NCBI RefSeq assembly: GCF_000208925.1 | Contig: NW_001915042.1 | Coordinates: 1 to 29,358, forward strand | Origin: Entamoeba histolytica HM-1:IMSS | Taxonomy: Eukaryota; Evosea; Mastigamoebida; Endamoebidae | Length of the DNA stretch: 29,358 nt | Reading direction: 5' to 3' | Shown: piece by piece, positions 8,830-20,641 of the stretch | Layout: each line of letters opens with the position of its first letter | Position numbering within the stretch: the first letter of the stretch is position 1 | The notes under the pieces: model-generated | Seen by the model: only the letters and a program-made list of their open reading frames with translations | Told to the model about the DNA's origin: nothing | Database searches by the model: none | Translations under genes and position numbers: made by a program

Positions 8830-9498
8830 TTCATTATTCTATTATTAAGTTATCTTATTTTATTCATTTTATTTTTATCACAATATCTCTTTTCTTTAAT
8901 TTATTGTTTTGCTTTCTATTTCATTTTTTTTCTAGTTCATGTATTTCTCTTTCATCTTTCACATAGTCTCTCTCTTTTCTTCTTTTCTGTATTTATTATT
9001 TTTGTTTAGTTATCTCTCATTGTTTGGTTATTGTTTATACACATCTTACTAATTTCATTTCTGTGTACTAGCATTCTTTTTCTGTTTCAATACATTATTC
9101 TTGTGTTATTAGCCAATATGATTCTTTCTCTAATCAGATGTTTGTTATTTGGTTTATTTTTCACCATTTCTTGTCTTTTTCTAAACATTTCTAAGATAAT
9201 ACTACCATTTCCATCAAACATATTCTTAAACTTCGTTATCTACAGTTAAATATTGATTTTATCATTCTTTCAGTATTGACAAACATCCATTTAGATAATG
9301 ATGCAAATACAACTCATTATCATTTTTATAATTGGTTTGTGATTTGGTTCATGTAAACTTCTTCTCCATAAGTGAAAATAAAATAATCAACAACAGAAGA
9401 AAAACAGAAGAAAGAGAAAATTATAAAATCCGAAGAATTAAGTTCAATATAATGATTAGAAACATAATAAACTACTGAATTAATAAAGAAAAAGTAGA
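8830..9498. other. Spacer between LINE and helicase gene, with a possible minus-strand coding relic
   Basis: The first 200 bp are T-rich. On the minus strand from 9239 to about 9020 a frame interrupted by a single stop reads, in part, MFDGNGSIILEMFRKRQ and KHLIRERIILANNTRIMY. That is a more varied composition than the surrounding low-complexity frames. I cannot name a family; it may be the stub of a gene broken when repeats moved in. The plus-strand frame at 9031-9249 is its hydrophobic shadow. Confidence 0.25.
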
Positions 9499-12287
9499 TT
9501 ATTCAAAGATGAATTGTTTTGAGTGAAGAAGAACGTCACAATCAATGTAAGAAACATTAGTGTTTAAAAAGAGATTTTGGATAAAAGCATCTTGTAAGAT
9601 GTTTTTGTGCATTATGAAAATTAAGTTATTTCGAGCACGAGTAAGAGCAACATTAAGACGTTTTGCAGATTCTAAAAAGGAAGAATGTTTATTTCTAACA
9701 AAAGAGAGTAAAATAATATCTTTTTCAGCACCTTGGAATGCATCAATAGTTGCTACTGTAATTTCTTTTTGAGATATAGAAGAAGCAAGATACTCACATT
9801 GTTGTTTATAAAAGGAAATAACACCGACACGATTAAGTGGAATAAGAAGTTGAGATAAAATAGAAATGATTTGATTTACAACACAAAGCTCGAAATGAGA
9901 ATAATAACTAGAACCAAGAATTTTTTCATCATCAACATCATGATAACAAAGTATAATTTCATTACTTGAAGGGATGAGAGAAAGTTGATTATAAACATTA
10001 GCACCATTTTTTAAATTACCATTATAATAGAGTCTATTAACAATATTACTAATAGGAGGACAACATCTGTATTGAACTTTTAACATAATTGGAATTTCTA
10101 AAGAACAAAGTCTTTGGAAAAGAGTAGCAGAGAGATGGTCAGTTTGAAGAACAGGATCAAGTTGCATAGGATCACCAACACAAACAATACATTTTGGATT
10201 AAATCTAAGAATAGGAATAAGTAACATAGGTTCAATAGTTTGAGTAGCTTCATCAAGAAGAATAATATCATAGGAATGATTAAGAAGTGGATTTGTAGAA
10301 GAGGCACATGTAACACCAACAATAGATGCTGTTTTTATATCATGAGACCTTTTTTCGATACTTCCACTTTTTCTTTCATTAATTTCATTTTCAATAATTC
10401 TTCTTTCTTCATTTGTTAATAACTTTTCTTTTTTTAATTCTCTAAGATCATTTAATCCATCATTTTCTGAAAGAGTAAATGGTAATATTTGTTTACTAAT
10501 TTTTTTTAATGACCCAACACGAAAGAATGACTTATAATTTTTTGTTAATAAACTTTCAAGAACTCTATCAACTGCAACATTAGTTGATGCACAAACTAAT
10601 ACTTTATAATTTAGAGATGCTAATAAAATACATAACACTGAAAGAAGATGTGACTTTCCTGATCCAAAAACTCCATGAACAAGAGTTAATGGTGGTTTGT
10701 TTTCTTGAAGGGATTGAATGACTTCTTCAATGACTTTAGTTTGTTCATTATTTAATTTATATTCTTTAATTATTTGAATGTCTGGTAGTGGTTGATATTT
10801 TGTTGGTGTAAATTTATGAAATATCAAATATTGCATAAGACTAGAAAGTAAATGAATAGGTGTGATTGATAATTGAACTAATGTTTGGAGCATCAAGACT
10901 TCTGTTGATCCTGAAAACCCACGTAATGCAATACAATTTATTCTTTTAAATTTTGAAGGTGTTGGTGTAATAAATTCAATTCCAATTAGTCCATCTTTAG
11001 TTGGTCCATGATATAATGATGTTACAATATAAATTTTTGAATTGAATGAATAAGGATATTCTTGAGGTAATAATATCCATAAATCATCTTTTTTTAATTC
11101 TCTATTTAAATTATTTATGTTTGTTTATTTTTATCTATTTCTTAACAAACTTAACTTTCCTTATATCATTAATTTTCATAAAATACATTGTTTTAGTACT
11201 TTCTGGATCTTCTGGTGTTGGTACTAATTTCTTACTTTGAAAAACTTCAACATCAAGAAAAACAATAATCCCTTGTTCTTCAAATACTTTTACGTTCAAT
11301 TCTTTCATTTCAATTTTACGATCAATTGCTTCTGGTAATTTATATCTTAACTCTGTCTTATTTATTCCTTCTTTATCCCATTGAAATGCTTTGCATTTAT
11401 GTTCCGGACAACAATAAAATCCTCTTCCTTTATTTATTCCTTCTTTGTGACATATTTGTCTTATTGCAACTCCATGTGAACAAATACTTATTCTTCCTTT
11501 AGCTCCCATTTCAATGGCTTGTGTATCAACTATTGTATAAAACATTTGTCCAATTTCTGCTAGTCTATAATTTATTTCATTAACTACAATATTATTCATA
11601 TCAGTGACATATTTGCCAATATTAGTGTATATTCCTTGACTTGACTCTTTATTTCTTTTGATTCTTTCTAATTTTTCTTCACTATCAATTAAACTTTTAG
11701 GAAACTCAATTTTTTCCATTGCTTTTGGTACTTTAAATCCTTTACTTCCTAACTCTTTTTTAATACAACCTGTTTGTTTATTTATCTTCTTGTGTTGTTC
11801 TTGACTTATTTCTTTTCCTTCAAATATGTCAATTAATTCTTTAATACTATTTTTTTGTTTTTCAGTCTTTATCATTGAACTTCTTGGTGTTGTTGTTAGT
11901 AGTGGCTTTATAATTGTTTTTCTTTTCTTCATGCCAGTACAAACTCTTGAACAAATAGGTATTATGTTATGTGAATTAGTTTTGTTGTCAATTTGAGGAT
12001 TAGTTTCTTCTGATTGTACAGAGTCAATGTCAATGAGAAATTTATCAACTTCAATTATATCACCAACACTTGGTGTTTTTTTAATACTTTCACTTATTAT
12101 TAATTGCTAATAATGTCAAATAAGTATTATATGAAATTATTTTATATTAACAAACCTTCTTACCATTAACTTCTTCATATAACTCAAATTTTTTTTTATC
12201 TTCAGAATATATTCCTATTCCATCTTTCCATTTCTTTACTTTTTGAATTTTTTGGGTAGTAAAAAGGACAATAAAATGAAATGACAT
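9499..12287 (-). CDS. ZGRF1-type DNA helicase: DUF2439 + GRF zinc finger + SF1 helicase
   Basis: Three exons on the minus strand: 12287-12156, 12106-11151 and 11101-9499. Both introns are 49 nt and run GTTTGTTA...TAG. The phases match exactly and give 896 residues. Residues 1-80 are a ZGRF1/Mte1 (DUF2439) domain, with IVLFTTQKIQKVKKWKDG near the start and VGDIIEVDKFLIDI at the end. Residues about 251-288 are a GRF zinc finger (ligands C253, H255, C277, C282; core GINKGRGFYCCP). The helicase has Walker A GVFGSGKS (506-513), DEATQ (646-650), GDPMQLD (672-678), QYR (706-708), TIDAFQGAEKD (814-824) and RLNVALTRAR (844-853), the UPF1-like SF1 pattern. Human ZGRF1 has this architecture and unwinds recombination and crosslink-repair intermediates; Mte1/Dbl2 of yeasts keep only the first domain. 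A nuclear repair role is inferred. Without splicing it would look like two unrelated genes, one of them a UPF1/SETX-like helicase. Confidence 0.88.
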
Positions 12288-12427
12288 TGTTTGTTGATTT
12301 TAAGATTAAATCTGTTAGATAGAAAGAAAATCTTTATGAAAAGAAACAGAATCTCCGAAAAATTGAATTGATTGTATCAGTAGAATTAAATCCTTCTCTC
12401 TTTGCTTATTTATTAATATACACTTAT

Positions 12428-13570
12428 TTATTCTTCTGATTCTTGTCCGTCATTGTCCACTTCTCCATTATTAAATAACTTATGCTCAAAACTTAGAAGT
12501 TGTTTCTCAAATCCTGTATTTGGTGATATAATTGGTCTTTTCTTTTTAACAAATGTAACAGCTTCTTTATACCTCCACATCTTTTTGTACATTAAATATG
12601 CTATTAAAACAGTACTAGATCGAGATATTCCTGCATGACAATGAATTAAAATAGACCCTCCTCCTTCAATTATTGTCTCCATAAATGAAAAGCATTTTGC
12701 AAAATATTGGTCAATTGCTTCACTTGCTAAATCTCCAATATCAATATATTCTACTTGGATTTTTTTGGAGACAACAATAGCTTTAACTCCTAATGATAAT
12801 ATTCCTGTAATATTTCTTTCTATTAAAATGTCTCGATTTCTTGTAGAGTCTAATGACCCTAAATAAAGACGTTCATCAATTTGGTTAGGTGTTAATTGGA
12901 AAAACGGTGATGGAAAGAGAAGACAAATTGTTGTTTCAGTAAAAACAGGTGCTTCAATATAATTTGTATTAATATAAAATTCTTTTAATGACTTTAATGG
13001 CTTTAAACTACCATAATCAAATGTATGAATTTCATTATTTGTTAATTTAAGTACTTCTACTTCAATTAATACTTTTTTCTCCTTCAAATAAAAACAAACC
13101 AAGTGATGTTAATTGTGAAATATTTCCAAAATCAAATTCTTTAATGTTATTATTAGAAAGGTCAAGAAATGTAAGTAATGGTAATTTGGACAACACTTCC
13201 ATTCCACTATTTATTCTATTTTGTGCCAAATTTAATGATTTAAGTTGTTGAATGGTTGTTAGATTTTTAGGGATGCTTTCAATTTTATTATTACTAAGAT
13301 CAATAACTAGTCTTCATTAGTTTGAACAAATTAACACAATCATTATTTATTGACTTTTATTCCCAACAAGAAGAAGAACAAACCCTGAAGATTACTAAAT
13401 AGGTTAAAAGCACAAATGTCAGTTAATCCGTTGTCTTGGTATATTAAAGATTTAACGTCACTACCAAGAAATTTTTGTGCTTTTATATACTTAACTAATT
13501 GTTTGAGCATATTTGTATTAGTGATTTTCTTTTTTGTGAAATCAATCCCAACATCTCTTCTTCTGTGCAT
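12428..13570 (-). CDS. Leucine-rich-repeat dual-specificity phosphatase
   Basis: Three exons: 13570-13384, 13306-13100 and 13056-12428. The introns are 77 and 43 nt, each beginning GTTTGT and ending TAG, both phase 1; the protein is 340 residues. The N-terminal half carries leucine-rich repeats, for instance VIDLSNNKIESIP, LTFLDLSNNNIKEF and LEVLKLTNNEIHTF. The last of these is only restored by removing intron 2. Residues about 185-330 are a dual-specificity phosphatase: a probable general acid D240 in YIDIGDL and the P-loop HCHAGISRS with catalytic Cys271 and Arg277. All key residues are present, so it should be active on phospho-Tyr/Ser/Thr. LRR-phosphatase fusions are known in Entamoeba; the LRRs presumably choose substrate or partner. 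The gene lies 140 bp from the helicase in tandem and about 200 bp, divergently, from the RhoGAP. There is no membrane segment. Confidence 0.88.
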
Positions 13571-13737
13571 TAAGGTCAACTAAAATCAAGATTTGGTTGT
13601 TAATCTTTCTACGGAACAATATATTTATAGATATATAACAAAAAGAAAGAGAAAAACACAATTCAAAAACACAATAAATAAAAGAAAAAGAGGAAATAAA
13701 ATAAGAAGAAGGAAGAAAAAAGAGACAACTTGAAAAA

Positions 13738-13743
13738 GAACTT
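13738..13743 (+). promoter_or_regulatory. GAAC-type core promoter box of the RhoGAP gene
   Basis: GAACTT lies 30 nt before the proposed split ATG at 13768, which supports placing the transcript start just before that exon. The roughly 200-bp gap also serves the divergent phosphatase gene. Confidence 0.4.
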
Positions 13744-13767
13744 AAAAAGAGTAAGAGCAAAAAGAAA

Positions 13768-15473
13768 ATGTTTGTAAGAATAGATTGTGTAATAGCAAAG
13801 AGTATAAAAGAAATCAACACAATAGGACTAAAACGTCAGGAACAATAGAAGTATTATATAATAAGAAATTTGAGACAAAAGAAATAAAAATTGTGACATC
13901 TAAAGACCAACATTTATATTTAATAGACAATGCATCAAAACCAAAATTTCAAATTGATTTAAGTATAGCAATTTTTAATATTCATATTAACAAAAGAAAT
14001 AAAGTAATTCCACAAGGAAAAGAAAATCTTTGTTTTGAATTATTTTATGATAAAGTATATACATTTTGTTGTCCATCACAAATTGAATTTGATGAATGGA
14101 TGAGTACATTACCATTATTAACAAAAGTGTATGGAACATTTAAATATCCATTAGGATGTGCAGTGAGTAAGTCAGCATGGAGATATCCTATTCCAATTTA
14201 CAGAGCTATTGAATATCTTCAGAAAAATAAAGGAGCAGAAAGTGAAGGAATTTTTAGAACAAGTGCATCATATAAAATTGTAGGAAGAGTTAAATCAATT
14301 TTAGATGGAGATCAAGACATTGTAATTGAAGAATTTAAAGAGTGTGCATGTGCAGCTGCTATAATTAAAGAATATTTAAGAGAATTACCAGACCCATTAA
14401 TCCCATTTCAATATTATAATGAATTTGTTATTCTTGGAAGATTAAAAGATGGAGTAAAAGAAAAAGAAGCAAAAAAATTAATAAATAAAATACCTGATGT
14501 AAATAAAAATACGTTATGGTATTTATGTTATTTTTGTCAAGAAGTTGTTAAAAATGTTGAAAAAACACAAATGACAGCATATAATTTAGGAACATGTCTT
14601 GGACCTACTGTTTGTAGAGCACCTCCTCATGAAGCAATGAAAGAAATGGAAAATACTAAACTAGTTATTGAAGGATTTGCTACTTTAATTAATTCATATG
14701 AAGAAATTTTTAAAGACATTGAAGAAATAAATTTAAGAGCAGGAATTACTCCCCCAAATTATCCTGCTGTAGTTCCTCATCCATCTGCACCTTATGAAAA
14801 AGTTACAGAAGAAATTCAAAAAGTTGTTGTTGAAAGGCAAAAAAGAATTAATGCAGGTAAACCTAGACAAACGATTTTTTCACATAAATCAATTAAATCA
14901 GAAGTTACTGATGGAACAAGTTTAGTTAAAGAACAAGTTCAAAAAGTTATGTCACAAAATAATGGATTAACACGTCCAACAACAGAAGCACCAAAACCAA
15001 GTTATCTTCCACCAAAACCAAATCGACTACAACATAATTCAAATGAACTCATTGGAGGAAATAGTGCAAGTGGAGTATTAACAGCAATTATAGACAAAGA
15101 AGAAGATAAAAGAAAAGAAAATCCAAACAAAGGAAAAAGTCAAGAACATAGAACAACAAATAACACTAAAGACGTAATAGAACAAACGGAACAAGAAAAC
15201 AACAACAACAACAGAGAAGAAATAGAAGAAAAAGTACCTACACTTCCACCACCAAGAAGAAAAACAAGTTGTTTTAGAGAAAGTACAGGAGAACTTATCA
15301 GTAAAGTTATAGAACAAGAAAAGGAAATAGAAGAATTAAAGAATATTATTCAAAAATTAGAAAAACGAATAAGCAAAGAAGAAGAGATGATTGAAACACT
15401 TATTCAATATAATAATCAATATTATCAAGAATATGGAGGATATGAAGAAGGATATTATGAAGGACAAGAATAA
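13768..15473 (+). CDS. PH-domain Rho GTPase-activating protein
   Basis: The frame over the PH domain has no ATG before its middle; the longest open frame begins at a TTG (13785). A GTTTGT...TAG intron at 13770-13825 would join AT (13768-13769) to G (13826) and create ATG followed by TKTSGTIEVLY, in frame, for 549 residues. Residues about 3-105 are a PH domain ending in a typical FDEWMSTL helix. Residues about 120-295 are RhoGAP: RAIEYLQ, the arginine finger GIFRTSA (Arg145), LRELPDPLIP and NLGTCLGPTV. It speeds GTP hydrolysis by Rho/Rac proteins, at membranes via the PH domain, and so acts on actin-driven movement and phagocytosis. The C-terminal third has proline motifs (LPPKPNRL, LPPPRRK), then a coiled coil (about 478-530) and a Tyr/Glu/Gly tail. 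Only 70 bp separate it from the kinase downstream. Confidence 0.88.
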
Positions 15474-15515
15474 TTAAAAAGAAAGATAATAATTTAATGT
15501 TTTTGTTTTCACAAA

Positions 15516-15521
15516 GAACTA
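15516..15521 (+). promoter_or_regulatory. GAAC-type core promoter box of the eIF2-alpha kinase gene
   Basis: GAACTA lies 28 nt before the ATG at 15544, inside the 70-bp gap after the RhoGAP stop. Confidence 0.4.
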
Positions 15522-15543
15522 AAAAGTAATACAAGTGAAAGAA

Positions 15544-18178
15544 ATGAGTGAAGGACCACGGTTTCTTCAAAAAGATTTTAGTCAAATTGAGTTAATAGGA
15601 AGTGGGTCATATGGAAAAGTATATTCAGCAGTAAGAAATGATGATAAGAAGTTTGTAATAATGATAAAAGTACTACAGAAAGTAATTAGACAGAAAATAT
15701 GCAATTAAAGTGCTTATCACAACAGGAGAAGTTCGTATGGAAGAAGTAAAAAATGAAATAAGGAGTTTGGCATGTATTAATAATAATAAATATATTGTCA
15801 GATATTATGACACATGGATTGAAAGATTAAGTGAAGAAGACTATGAATGGGTCAATAAACAGAAAAATGATCCAGACGAAGATAAATCAGTAGATGATGA
15901 CACAAATTATTTTAGTGAAGAAGAAATGGAATTTGATGAAGTTTCATGTCTTGATCCAAATGAAATCGAGTGGGAAGACTCTCCATACAGTAATGAGAGT
16001 GAAGAATATTCAAGTCAAGAAGACGAATATGAATATGAATATATTGAAGAAAGTGAAACAATAGAGAATAAAGAAGAAAACAAAGAAGAAGAAAACAAAG
16101 AAGAAGAAAATGAAGAAAATAAAGAAGAAGAAAATGTAAATTTAACAATAGTTGAAAATAAAATACAAGACAATCAATCAGAAAAGTATGGGATTTGTAT
16201 TCAAATGGAATATTGTACAGGAGGAGATTTAAGTAAAATTATTAAAAATAAAGAATTACATTATAGTTCACAAGAAGGAAAAAACAAAGTAATGAATTAC
16301 TTTAAACAAATAGTTATGGGAGTTTCAGCAATACATCAACACTGTATTATTCATGGTGATCTTAAACCAGGAAATATCTTAAAAGAGAAAGACACCATGA
16401 AAATTGGAGATTTTGGACTTGCAAGAACAAATACTGATTATAAAAGTAAAATACTTGGAACAATTGGATATGCAGCACCTGAAATAGTTACAGGGAACTA
16501 CGACAATAAAATAGACATTTACAGTCTTGGGATTATTTTATATGAAATGTGTTTATCCCCTACAACAAGATCAGAATTTATTTATAACTTAGACCGACTA
16601 AAGAATCAAAGAAAGATTAATGGAACAGTCGAAAACCAATACCAAATGTATAAAGAATTAATACTAGAAATGACGGAGCCAAACCCAAAAGACAGACCAA
16701 CAATAGATGAGGTATTAAAAAAATTAACAATACTTGATGAAGATCTTAAGAAAATATCGGAACTACTTCCATTTATTCAAGAAAAATCAAACTTATGGCC
16801 TCAACTATCAGCAGCAATTGAAAGTAAAATGAAAGAAAAAATAAAAGACATTGAAAAAGAAGAAACAGAAGAATTTGAATTAACACCAACACACTTAGAA
16901 ATCATTAGAAGTTTAACAGAAATTCACATATTATATGGAACAAAAGCAATGTTTATGAATCCCTTTATACCATCAAGTTTATTAAAAGAAAGTGGAATAG
17001 AATATCATGAGGTTCAAAGTCCACTTTTAATTAATAAAGAAGGAGAACTAATGGTATTAATTAATAATTATCAAGAAGTTGTAAGAGTTATTATCAATCA
17101 AATAAAAGATCCAACATCATATATTATCAGAATTCCAACAGTAAGTTTACATGTTACAAAAGAACCAACTGTATCACCATCACTTGTTTATATTAATACA
17201 AGTATTTCAAATGAACAACATCAATTTGATATTATAGAATGTATAATATTAATAGGGTCAATAATTAATGTATTTATGAATAAAAGTAAATTACATATTA
17301 GTCATAGTGGAATTAATGAGATGATTCATAATAATAAAGAGCTTGAAGAAATTATGATTAAAAAACCAATACAAAGTTTAGCATCAATAAAAACAATTAT
17401 TCAAAAGTATCGAAATGAAAGATTTAATTATATCATTCCAATATTTAATTATTTAAAAGAAAATGAAGACATAGTATATGATATTGGAATTTCAGGAAAT
17501 AATAATCAAGGACTTTATTTTGAAGTTAAAAATGAAGAAGGGAAAGTAAGTTTAATAGGAGGTGAAACAAAAATAAAAAAGAATAAAGTAGAGATTAAAA
17601 CGATAGGATATTGGATTAAAGTGGATAATATTTATCAAAGCTTAGGAGATAAGAAAGGATTAGTAGCAAAAAGAAAAGTAATAGTAAAAGGAATAAGTGA
17701 TAAAATGAGTAAAGCATCAATGAAAATATATTTAGAATATTTTGGATTTAATGTGATATATGAAGAAAGTAATAGCGAGTATAAAGGGTGTTGGATTAAA
17801 TTAAATGTTCATAAAGATGGAAAATATGACTTTTTTACAAATTGTTTTTGGGATATTGGTGTAACATTAAATATATATATTGACAAAGATTTAATAAGAA
17901 AAGAAATACTTCCATTAGGAAAAGCAATAGGAAGTATGCAAAAACAATATACAAAGAAAAGTATTCCTATGTTAATTGCTGATGAGAAATTAGTATCAAA
18001 TGAACTTTGGGAATGGATTTTATTACCAAAAGAAAAGTTTCAAAAAAGAAAAAAAACTATTATTTCTCAAAATGGTGTATCATTTATTAGAGAATTAGAA
18101 GAATTTAAAAAAAATTTAAAATCAAAATGCAAATTTATATTAAAAAGAGGAAATGATAAAAAAATAATAACACAATAA
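15544..18178 (+). CDS. GCN2-like eIF2-alpha kinase lacking an RWD domain
   Basis: Two exons, 15544-15650 and 15694-18178, with a 43-nt intron (GTTTGT...ACAG); 863 residues. Exon 1 supplies the glycine loop GSGSYGKV. Splicing creates KKKYAIKVL with catalytic Lys41, which the longest open frame lacks. Other marks are the alpha-C Glu in EEVKNEIR (Glu57), an acidic insert of roughly 100 residues (about 80-195) typical of eIF2-alpha kinases, HGDLKPGN (256-263), DFG (275-277) and APE (297-299). The catalytic loop has HGD rather than HRD. After the kinase, FELTPTHLEIIRSLTEIH and later blocks resemble the degenerate histidyl-tRNA-synthetase-like and C-terminal domains of GCN2, which sense uncharged tRNA. 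The N-terminal RWD domain that binds GCN1 is absent. The expected role is phosphorylating eIF2-alpha to lower translation in starvation or stress. It starts 70 bp after the RhoGAP. Confidence 0.85.
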
Positions 18179-18227
18179 ATAAAATAATTCTTTCAATTTT
18201 CTTTTTATCTTTTTTCTTTAATCATTT

Positions 18228-19682
18228 TTATTTTTCTAATATTTCTAATAATGAATTATATTCTGTAATTGATTTATCACTACGTCCAATTAATTCATCT
18301 ACTGTTTTTAATAATCCATTTAATTCATTTAACATTATACTTATTTCTTCATATTCTTTAACATATGATGAAAATATATCATAATATGTTGAATCTATCA
18401 TAGGAATATTCATTTTTTCATTTTGATTATTTTCTTCTATTTTTCTTCCTTCTTCATAATTTTGATTTTCTTCTTTTCCTATTTTTCCTTTCTCTTTACT
18501 TTTATTCTTCATTTCACAATATTCTTCTTTATATTCTTTAATATATTCAATAGCTTGTTGATTCTCTTTTTCAATATATCCATTTTGTTTTTTAATAATT
18601 TCATTCATTCTTCTTTTTTCTTCATTTTCATTCCCTGTTTTTTTATCACTTTGGGGTATTAATGCTAATTCCATTCCTTCTTCTCTTTTGATTCCTATTT
18701 CTTCTATCCATCCTTCTTTTATATCATTCGTAATAATTACTACTTTATCTTCAACTAATCCAAAATATTTCCCTATATTACTTTTTCCTTTTCTAAATTC
18801 TTTTTCTTGAAGTTCATTCCCATATGAATATACTATTGTTTTATCTGAAAATCCACATCCTATCATCATTACATTTTCATAACATCCAGTTGAAATATGT
18901 TTGATTGATTTTTCTATTTCTTTCCTTTCTCTTTCTTTAAATCCAACTTGAGTAACATCTCCATATATAATTTTATTCCGTGTTAAAATCCCTATTTGGT
19001 CATTAACATCTTTTGTTAAATTTTCTTTTCCACTTACAATTCTTATTGCAACTTCTTTACTTATATTTTTTATTTCCTTCCCATTAACTTCAAACACTCC
19101 TTCTTTTCCTCCTAAATATATCGTTTTCCCCAAACTAACACATGTAAATTCTTCTTCAAATTCTATCATTTTCCCATTAAATGCTTGTTTACTATTTTCT
19201 ATCATAAATTCACTCGTACTGACTGGTGTTGCTCCTTGTAATTTAAGTGGAGCTACTTCAAACAAAAATACTTTTTTTTGATTATATAATATTACAAATT
19301 TACTCATCCCTCCTCTTACTATAGAAAAATAATCTTGTACACTTTCAATTATTGTAGAAAATGAATAAATAGTTGTATTATTTAATGTCCCTTCTTTTAA
19401 ATTTATATGATTAATACTGATACTATTACAAAATACCATTACTACATATTCTAAACTAAATGGTACATTTAATGGATATATTTTAACTACTTTCCTTGGA
19501 AATGTTAAAACATATTGCTTTCCTTTAAAATGATAAATCATATTATCTACTTAATTATATCTTTTTCTTTTTCTTATTTCATTAAACAAACATTCGGAGT
19601 ATGTAACATATGATTTTAACATTGCAAACCCATTTCTTTTGTGAGGAATATATATTGGTCTTGAAACTTTTGTTGTATTCAT
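18228..19682 (-). CDS. Unrecognised protein: beta-rich N-terminal region and coiled-coil C-terminus
   Basis: Two exons: 19682-19592 and 19546-18228, with a 45-nt intron (GTTTGTTT...TAG); 469 residues. The first exon (MNTTKVSRPIYIPHKRNG...) joins in frame just before the internal ATG at 19541 that the longest open frame would use. Residues about 30-320 alternate short hydrophobic strands and Gly/Asn turns (IIYGDVTQVG, FVILYNQKKVFLFEV), which looks like a beta-propeller without clear WD repeats. From about 330 on it is Lys/Glu-rich and helical, ending in a likely coiled coil. Propeller plus coiled coil occurs in nucleoporins such as Nup88/Nup82 and in vesicle-tethering proteins, but nothing here fixes a family. 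No signal peptide or membrane segment is seen. It is convergent with the kinase, 49 bp apart. Confidence 0.7.
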
Positions 19683-20641
19683 AATTCTTTTTCTTATTTT
19701 ATTCTATTCAGTTTATTTCTTTTTTTAATTTCTTTCTTTTTAATTATTACTTATATTTTATTTCTATTTTCTTTTTATTAAAGCTATCAATTACTTCTTT
19801 TCTTATTATTCTATTCATTCCTTATGCTACTTCTTGTACTTTTCTTCTTATTATTTCCCTTTCTTCTTTTATCATTTTTATGATCATTTTTATTGTTATG
19901 TATATGTATATTTTAACTTGTTTTCTTATTTTTCTTATTTGACTTCTTTCATTCTCTAATAGTTAAATAACATTATAAAAAGTAGTGCTTATGCTTGAAA
20001 TTATTGTATTTTCGTTATTCTATTAAAGTCTATCTCATTTCCCATTGATTTTATGTTTATTCAATATTTCAATCCCATATCTTATTCTTGATTAATATGT
20101 TAGTTGTTTTTATTCTAAGACTATGCAAATTAACTTTTATTTTCATCTTTAGTATTGGTAGAATATTATTAATTTCATTATTTGTTTTTTTTCCTGTAAT
20201 TAGTTGTTTAATTAATCTTCACTCATTCATTCATTATTGAATTGTTCTGTTTTATGTTTTCATGCCATAATTTCTAATGTAAATTCTAAGTACCATTTAA
20301 ATTTAATATATACATATGTATAATCCAATTTATCATGAATAAGAATATATCTTCTCTCATTCATTCTATCAATGCTATTATAAATAAATTAAAAAAAAAA
20401 GATAATTTAATGATATTGTGAATTGAATAATATTCATTTCAATATGTCAATAACTTTGATTGATCATAAAGTATTGGATAATTCATTGTTTTATAATTGA
20501 ACAATGAATCTCATTAATCATCATAAATTTGATTCTTTTATTTTCAGAAAAATTAACAATTAAACTATTAATATTATATCATTTTATTTTCTTTATTAAT
20601 AAGTTTTACTATTATTTTCTTCACTAAAACTTCATTTTTCA
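19683..20641. other. T-rich intergenic region
   Basis: There is no gene I can support. On the minus strand between about 20220 and 20095 a short open stretch reads INNILPILKMKIKVNLHSL and then IKTTNILIKNKIWD before a stop. Near 19870-19800 another reads MIKEEREIIRRKVQEVA. They have a more protein-like mix than the surrounding DNA and may be eroded pieces of a LINE or an old gene. I cannot name them. Confidence 0.3.

Noticed and set aside
10098..10322. Leu/Phe-rich minus-strand frame inside the helicase
   Set aside because: Shadow of the helicase exon in another frame.
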